From the NCBI GenBank assembly GCA_028696635.1, contig JAQVGR010000019.1, positions 1 to 11,601 of the forward strand: a stretch of DNA of 11,601 nucleotides, read 5' to 3'. Origin of the DNA: Candidatus Krumholzibacteriia bacterium. GTDB lineage: Bacteria; Krumholzibacteriota; Krumholzibacteriia; Krumholzibacteriales; Krumholzibacteriaceae. The notes beneath the pieces were generated by a model. That model did not search any database, had not been told where the DNA came from, and saw only the letters and a program-made list of their open reading frames with translations. The position numbers and the translations under genes were made by a program. Each line of letters begins with the position of its first letter. Within the stretch, counting starts at the first letter, position 1. This document shows, one piece after another, positions 7,264 through 11,601 of this stretch.

Positions 7264-7278
7264 TCCGACAGGTATCTG

Positions 7279-7306
7279 AATATACGCCGGCAGTCGCAGT
7301 TTTCAA
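7279..7306 (-). promoter_or_regulatory. Sigma70-type promoter of the tRNA-Thr gene
   Basis: On the minus strand TTGAAA (7306-7301) and TATATT (7284-7279) are 16 bp apart. Transcription should begin near 7272, leaving a leader of about nine bases before the tRNA. The hexamers are identical to those of the kor promoter. The site lies just after the stop codon of the DAO-type gene. Confidence 0.75.
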
Positions 7307-7333
7307 GGATTTTTCCATCGAAACGGACCGCCG

Positions 7334-8503
7334 CTACCTCAGGGCCTCGCTGCGGCGTGCGTTGAAGTCGCGATAGAAACCGACGCTGTCGAAGATCCCG
7401 CGGTCGATGTCGGGCTCTCCCCTCGCGATGAACCTCGCCATGTTGAGCCCCACGCCGGGCCCCAGCATGAACCCCTGTCCGCACATCCCCACGGCGAGAT
7501 ACAGCCCCCTGAGCTCCCGGACCTCGTCGAGGATGATGATCCCGTCGGGCGTCATCGGGTAGAGCCCCCGCCAGACGCGCCGGATCATCATGTTGCGCAG
7601 GCGCGGGATCAGCTCGATGAGGCGGCGCGCGATCACCGGCATGAACTCGGAGGTCTCCGAGCGGTTCATCCCCGTGATCGGGTCTATCGGCGTGTAGCAG
7701 AATATCACCTGGCCGCGGTCGTTCTGCCCGAAGTAGAAGTTCGTCGTACGCCCTTCGGGACCGGGCCTGATGTCGACGACGAGCGGATCGAAGAACCGCT
7801 GCATCGGGGCCGAGATCCCCGCCTCGTGGCTGTCGGGCAGGACCGGTATCTCCAGCCCGACCAGGCGCCCGACCTCCAGGGCCTGCGCGCCGGCCGCGTT
7901 GACCACGACGGGGGCGTGATACGATCCGCCGGGGGTCCGAACCCCTTCGATCCTCCCTCCGTTGTGCAGCAGGTCGGTCACCTGCTCGCCGAAGCGGAAC
8001 TGGCAGCCGCGGGCGCGGGCCTCCTTCCACAGGGCGGCGGACGCCTTCAGCGGCGAGACCTGTCCGTCGCGCGGCGCGAAGGTCCCGCCGAGAAGACCCT
8101 CGGGGTTTATGCCGGGGATGAGCCTGCCGATCTCGTCGGGGCCGTACCAGTCGATCTCCAGCCCGAAGCTCTTCTGGATCGGCAGGAGGGCTTTGAGCTT
8201 GAGCTGATCGATCTCGCGGTAGACGGGGAAGCAGTACCCCCCCTCGATCCAGCCGATGTCGTCGCCGTACCGCTCTTTCCACGTGGAGAATATCTCGATG
8301 CTCTTCAGGCAGAGGGTGATCTTCGCCGGATCGGAGTGCGTCGCCCGTACCCCGCCGATCGCCGCCTTGTTCTGGCCCTGGCCGACGGCCCGCTCGCGGT
8401 CGACGACGAGGACCTTCCATCCCTCGAGGGCGAGGAAGTACGCGGTGGGCAGTCCGACGCTGCCGGCTCCGATAACGATGGCATCGTACGCCGGGCGGCT
8501 CAT
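7334..8503 (-). CDS. DAO-family FAD oxidoreductase, beta subunit of an amine/amino-acid dehydrogenase
   Basis: This 389-aa flavoprotein belongs to the glycine/D-amino acid oxidase (DAO) family, like the beta subunits of sarcosine oxidase, dye-linked proline dehydrogenase, octopine/nopaline oxidase and HcnC. It would oxidise a C-N bond of an amine or imino acid. The ADP-binding Rossmann motif GAGSVG is at 12-17, ending at the acidic VVDRE at 33-37. The block AAIGGVRATH (47-56) is where related enzymes contact the flavin. Near the C-terminus, GLYLAVGMCGQGFMLGPGVG is the typical second FAD contact. The start forms an ATGA overlap with the alpha gene's stop and follows a purine-rich GGGGGAGGGG stretch, so the subunits are translationally coupled. 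The substrate is not readable; sarcosine, proline, hydroxyproline or opines are all possible. Confidence 0.88.
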   Translation of the reverse strand: MSRPAYDAIVIGAGSVGLPTAYFLALEGWKVLVVDRERAVGQGQNKAAIGGVRATHSDPAKITLCLKSIEIFSTWKERYGDDIGWIEGGYCFPVYREIDQLKLKALLPIQKSFGLEIDWYGPDEIGRLIPGINPEGLLGGTFAPRDGQVSPLKASAALWKEARARGCQFRFGEQVTDLLHNGGRIEGVRTPGGSYHAPVVVNAAGAQALEVGRLVGLEIPVLPDSHEAGISAPMQRFFDPLVVDIRPGPEGRTTNFYFGQNDRGQVIFCYTPIDPITGMNRSETSEFMPVIARRLIELIPRLRNMMIRRVWRGLYPMTPDGIIILDEVRELRGLYLAVGMCGQGFMLGPGVGLNMARFIARGEPDIDRGIFDSVGFYRDFNARRSEALR

Positions 8504-10596
8504 CTCCCCTCCCCCTTCTTCCCGATCCCGGCGAAGGCGGACAGGGGGACCTCGGCGACGAACGGCCGGTCGGTCGGCCTCGTGACTGCGGAGGGATCGA
8601 TCCCCTCCTCCCGGTAGAGGCGCAGGATCAGCTCCGTGCAGGTCTTGCCGCCGCATGCGCCCATCCCCGTGCGTATCGTCGCCTTGAGGGTGTTCATGTC
8701 GGTCACGCCGGCGCGGATCTCGGCGCGGACCTCGCCGGCCGTCACCCGCTCGCAGCGGCAGATGATCGTCTCGTCGCTCAGCGCGTCGGCCGCGCCGCCG
8801 CCCCACGCCCCTTCCTCCGCCTCGAGCGCGCGCAGGCCGGCGACCTTGACGGCCTCCGCGTCGGGAACCTCGAGAGAGACGAGCATCCGCTTCGGATCGC
8901 CGGGGGCCTTGCGGACCCTGACCACCGTCCCCTCGCCTACCGCCTCGCCGTTCATGTCGACCGTGGCGACTGCGAGCCCCTCGCGCAGCCCTGCCGGATC
9001 GAGCTCGTACGGAACGACGACGAGGGACAGGCCGCGCTGCGGGTCGTGCCCGCGCCGGACGATGGTGATGGCCAGCGCCGGGCAGGCGGCGACGCATTTG
9101 AGGCACCCCGAGCACTCGCCCGAGAACACGGGGAGCCCCATGATCGAGTCACCCGGTATCGCGATCGAGCGATTGGGGCACGAATCGACGCACGGGTTGC
9201 AGGGAATCTCCTCGACGCAGCGGATCACGGGGAAGACCTCGCCGGGCGGCTCGGGATCGCGCCATTCGACCACGGCTCCCGGCCGGCTGCGCAGGATCTC
9301 CTGCGTTCGCCCCCAGTCGGGAGGGATCTCGACCTCGTACCCGAGCTCGCGGGCGACCGTCCGGCCGGTTATGCGGCCGCTGAATATCGCGGCGGACGCC
9401 TCCGCGATCTCCGCGGAGTCGCCGCAGGTGAAGGTCCGCACGTGGAAGCGCGAGAGCTTGGCGGCGAGCTCGTCTATCGGAGTCAGGCCGACCGCGATGA
9501 GCAGGGTGTCGACGTCGAAGCTCCGCTCGGTCCCCTCGACCGGCCGCAGCGCCTCATCGACCGCGGCTATCGTGATACGCTCGAGCCTGCCGTCCCCCTG
9601 CGCCCGCAGCACGGTATGCGAGGTGTGGATCGGCACCCCGAGGCGATGGAGCTTGTCGGCGTGGACCTTGTATCCCCCGCATCTCGGCAGGGCCTCGACG
9701 AGCCCCACGACCCTGATTCCCGCCTGAATCGCGTGGTACCCTGCGATCAGGCCGACGTTCCCCCCTCCGACTATGAAGAGCCGGTCGGTCGGTACGACGA
9801 GGTCGCGGTTGAGCAGCGTCTGGAATGCCCCCGCCCCGTAGACTCCGGGAAGATCGCAGCCGGGGAAGGCGAGCCCCTTCTCGCGCGCCCCGCAGGCGAC
9901 GACAACGGCCCGCGGCTCGACGAGAAAGTACCCGCCCTCGCCGTACATCCCCACCATGCGGTCGTGGAAGGCGCCGACGGCGGTCGCGCCGGTGACGACC
10001 CGGACCGAGGGGGTCCCGGCGAGCTTCCCGGTGAGGATGCGCGCGATCTCGATCCCGCGAATCCCCGCGTAGCAGTCGTCGCGCGAGCCGAAGAAGGGAT
10101 GGGTCTGCAGGGTCAGCTTGCCGCCGAGCTCCTGCTTGTCGTCGACCAGCAGGGTTTCGATGCCGAGGGCGCCGAGCTCGAGGGCGGCGTTGATCCCGGC
10201 GGGCCCCCCGCCGATGACGAGGACCTCGGTCTCGATCGTCTCTATCTCGCCGAAGGGGGGAAGGTCGTCGCGCGGCGGAAGCACCGGGTGCCCCTCGCAG
10301 CTTCGCACCTTCATGCCCGGCCGCACCACCGTCATGCACCCCTTGACGGGGATGTCGTCGACGAGGACGGTGCACTGGCTGCACTGGCCGTTGACGCAGA
10401 AGATCCCCTGCGGGGCGCCGTCGCGGGGATGATGCCCGAAAACCCGGATTCCGGCGGCGAAGAGGGCCGAGGTGATGACCTCTCCCTCGAGGGCCAGCAG
10501 ATCCCTGCCGTCGAAGGTGAACGGGACGCTCGCCCGCTCCCGGACCGGCAGAATAGGATGGGATGTCAGGCGGCGGGTTCCGGCTGGGGTCGCTAT
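8500..10596 (-). CDS. Multi-cluster FAD/NAD oxidoreductase, alpha subunit of an amine/amino-acid dehydrogenase (non-canonical start)
   Basis: This is probably the electron-transfer subunit paired with the downstream DAO-type subunit. Counting from the ATA at 10596, the protein has 698 residues. An N-terminal [2Fe-2S] domain has C67, C72, C75 and C87 (FCVNGQCSQC, then VKGC). A pyridine-nucleotide-disulfide-type FAD domain has GGGPAG at 129-134 and a second dinucleotide motif GGGNVG at 277-282. Two [4Fe-4S] motifs follow (C460, C466, C469, C473; and C495, C498, C501, C505). A BFD-like [2Fe-2S] domain near the C-terminus has C613, C615, C648 and C653. It resembles HcnA, HcnB and ferredoxin fused, or sarcosine oxidase/proline dehydrogenase alpha. 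No ATG, GTG or TTG is in frame between the previous gene's stop (10624) and M88 at 10335. A strong Shine-Dalgarno points at ATC 10599 or ATA 10596. The family and domains are certain; the start is inferred. Confidence 0.85.
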   Translation of the reverse strand: MATPAGTRRLTSHPILPVRERASVPFTFDGRDLLALEGEVITSALFAAGIRVFGHHPRDGAPQGIFCVNGQCSQCTVLVDDIPVKGCMTVVRPGMKVRSCEGHPVLPPRDDLPPFGEIETIETEVLVIGGGPAGINAALELGALGIETLLVDDKQELGGKLTLQTHPFFGSRDDCYAGIRGIEIARILTGKLAGTPSVRVVTGATAVGAFHDRMVGMYGEGGYFLVEPRAVVVACGAREKGLAFPGCDLPGVYGAGAFQTLLNRDLVVPTDRLFIVGGGNVGLIAGYHAIQAGIRVVGLVEALPRCGGYKVHADKLHRLGVPIHTSHTVLRAQGDGRLERITIAAVDEALRPVEGTERSFDVDTLLIAVGLTPIDELAAKLSRFHVRTFTCGDSAEIAEASAAIFSGRITGRTVARELGYEVEIPPDWGRTQEILRSRPGAVVEWRDPEPPGEVFPVIRCVEEIPCNPCVDSCPNRSIAIPGDSIMGLPVFSGECSGCLKCVAACPALAITIVRRGHDPQRGLSLVVVPYELDPAGLREGLAVATVDMNGEAVGEGTVVRVRKAPGDPKRMLVSLEVPDAEAVKVAGLRALEAEEGAWGGGAADALSDETIICRCERVTAGEVRAEIRAGVTDMNTLKATIRTGMGACGGKTCTELILRLYREEGIDPSAVTRPTDRPFVAEVPLSAFAGIGKKGEGR

Positions 10597-10604
10597 GATC
10601 CGAA

Positions 10605-10612
10605 CTCCTTTT
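10605..10612 (-). promoter_or_regulatory. Strong Shine-Dalgarno pointing at a non-ATG start
   Basis: AAAAGGAG on the minus strand lies 5 nt before ATC (10599) and 8 nt before ATA (10596), both in frame with the alpha flavoprotein. It is just after the TGA of the upstream carboxyltransferase (10626-10624). No ATG, GTG or TTG exists in any minus-strand frame over about 110 bp here, so this site is the best evidence for where translation begins. Confidence 0.65.
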
Positions 10613-10623
10613 CGACGGAGCGG

Positions 10624-11601
10624 TCAGTTCGAGATCGTCAGGATGACCTGATTCTTCTCGACCGACGTTCCGGGGGGTACCTTGATCGAACTGATCACGC
10701 CGCTGACGCTCGACGTCAGGCTGTTCTGCATCTTCATCGCCTCGAGCACGACGAGGACGTCCCCCTCCTTGACCGGATCTCCCTCGCCGACCTCATAGCT
10801 GATCACCATGCCGGGCATCGGGGCGGTCAGGGTGAACTCGGAACATCCTCCGGGGGAGGATCCGTTCTTTCTCGCCGCCGCCTCCGCCGCAGCCCCCTTC
10901 GATTCCCGGCCGTTGCCGCTGTTGCCGTTCTTGCCGCCACCGCTCCCGCTGTTGCCCGAATCCCTGCAGACGATCGGAGCGGTCGTGCCGGCCGACTGCG
11001 TGTGGGGCCGGCCGCCGACCTCCTCGACCTCGATCGAGTAGTAGTCGTCGCCGACGAAGACGTTGAACTGGCGCAGGCCCCGGCCCTTCGGCGGCGCCTC
11101 GGATCGCGCCGAGACGATCGCCTCGCCGGAGAGGACCTTCGCCGCCAGCTCCTCCTGCCTGGCCACCTCCTCGAGAGTCACCGGCTTCACCTCGGCGGGG
11201 GGCTGCTCGAGGCCGTACTTCCATCGCAGGAACCGAAGGCCCGTCGTCGGGTAGAGGGCGTAGATCAGCACGTCCCGCTCGCCGCGCGCCAGTCCCTTGA
11301 CCGCTTCGCGCGCCTTCTCCATCTCTGGCTCGAGCATGTCGGCGGCGCGGCAGGTGATCGGCTTCTCGCCGCGGGGGTACCCCTTGAGCGCGAGTTTCTG
11401 CACCTTGGGGTCTATCGGGACCGGCGGGGTCCCGTAGAGGCCGTATGCGTAGTCCTTGACCTGTCCGCTGATCATCTTGTACCGGCCGAAGAGGACGTTC
11501 TGGACCGCCTGGATCCCGACGATCTGGCTTGTCGGGGTCACCAGCGGCGGGTATCCGAGCTCCCTGCGGGTGCGCGGGAGCTCCGCGTAGACCTCGCCGA
11601 T
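10624..11601 (-). CDS. Pyruvate carboxylase subunit B / oxaloacetate decarboxylase alpha, C-terminal part with biotinyl domain (cut by the window edge)
   Basis: The frame stays open to the right edge, so the N-terminal carboxyltransferase barrel is outside the window and 325 residues are visible. The visible start, IGEVYAELPRTRRELGYPPL followed by VTPTSQIVGIQAV, is typical of the PYC/OADA domain. This family moves CO2 between biotin and pyruvate/oxaloacetate. A Gly/Asn/Ser-rich linker (about 10877-10975) joins it to a C-terminal biotinyl domain. The biotin-accepting lysine lies in LEAMKM (codon 10732-10734), exactly 35 residues from the end as in biotinyl domains. The GTG near 11541 is an internal Val codon. 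It is followed after 27 bp by the alpha flavoprotein, so it is probably in one operon with it. Whether it is PycB, OadA or a transcarboxylase 5S-like protein cannot be settled without the neighbouring genes. Confidence 0.92.
   Translation of the reverse strand: MGEVYAELPRTRRELGYPPLVTPTSQIVGIQAVQNVLFGRYKMISGQVKDYAYGLYGTPPVPIDPKVQKLALKGYPRGEKPITCRAADMLEPEMEKAREAVKGLARGERDVLIYALYPTTGLRFLRWKYGLEQPPAEVKPVTLEEVARQEELAAKVLSGEAIVSARSEAPPKGRGLRQFNVFVGDDYYSIEVEEVGGRPHTQSAGTTAPIVCRDSGNSGSGGGKNGNSGNGRESKGAAAEAAARKNGSSPGGCSEFTLTAPMPGMVISYEVGEGDPVKEGDVLVVLEAMKMQNSLTSSVSGVISSIKVPPGTSVEKNQVILTISN

Noticed and set aside
7334..9115. Beta-subunit frame extended to a 593-codon product
   Set aside because: The upstream part is the alpha gene read out of frame. 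The ATGA junction at 8500-8503 and the DAO-family N-terminus give the start.
8620..9730. Plus-strand 363-codon frame opposite the alpha flavoprotein
   Set aside because: It has Ser/Arg/Thr-biased composition with no motif, and the opposite strand has a complete set of cluster and dinucleotide motifs.

Overview
This is a GC-rich bacterial window (roughly two thirds G+C by eye). It is densely packed, and almost everything is on the minus strand. The contents are metabolic and suggest a free-living anaerobe or facultative anaerobe that uses peptides and amino acids: a ferredoxin-dependent 2-oxoacid oxidoreductase, malic enzyme, a biotin-dependent carboxylase subunit, a flavin/iron-sulfur amine or amino-acid dehydrogenase, a secreted S9 peptidase and an OPT-family transporter. 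The oorDABC-like order and the fused multi-cluster flavoprotein occur in several deep bacterial lineages, so I do not name a phylum. I see no phage, transposon, CRISPR or defence genes.

Layout, left to right. At 1-681 (+) is the 3' end of an OPT-family transporter gene, cut by the window edge. It converges on a minus-strand unit across a perfect 12-bp hairpin (682-712). The unit at 745-4979 (-) reads, in transcription order, ferredoxin korD, korA, korB, korC, then a small malic enzyme. A good sigma70-type promoter lies at 5067-5095. An intrinsic terminator with eight U lies inside this unit, between korD and korA. At 5188-7137 (-) is an exported S9 peptidase with its own strong terminator. 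At 7188-7263 (-) is tRNA-Thr(CGU) with a promoter that uses the same hexamers as the kor promoter. At 7334-11601 (-) are, in transcription order, the C-terminal part of a PycB/OadA-type carboxyltransferase with its biotinyl domain (N-terminus outside the window), a multi-cluster FAD oxidoreductase alpha subunit, and a DAO-family FAD beta subunit.

How the genes could work together (inference). Imported peptides are cleaved by the peptidase. Amines or amino acids are oxidised by the alpha/beta flavoenzyme. Carbon enters around 2-oxoglutarate, malate, pyruvate and oxaloacetate through KorABC, malic enzyme and the biotin enzyme, with KorD passing electrons as low-potential ferredoxin.

The points most worth a second look are these. 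The alpha flavoprotein appears to lack any ATG/GTG/TTG start, and a strong Shine-Dalgarno points at ATA or ATC; starting at the first internal ATG would delete a real [2Fe-2S] domain. A canonical terminator sits inside the kor operon. The tRNA gene has no visible terminator before the peptidase gene. I found no clear new system; these are mainly gene-expression oddities in a metabolic region.
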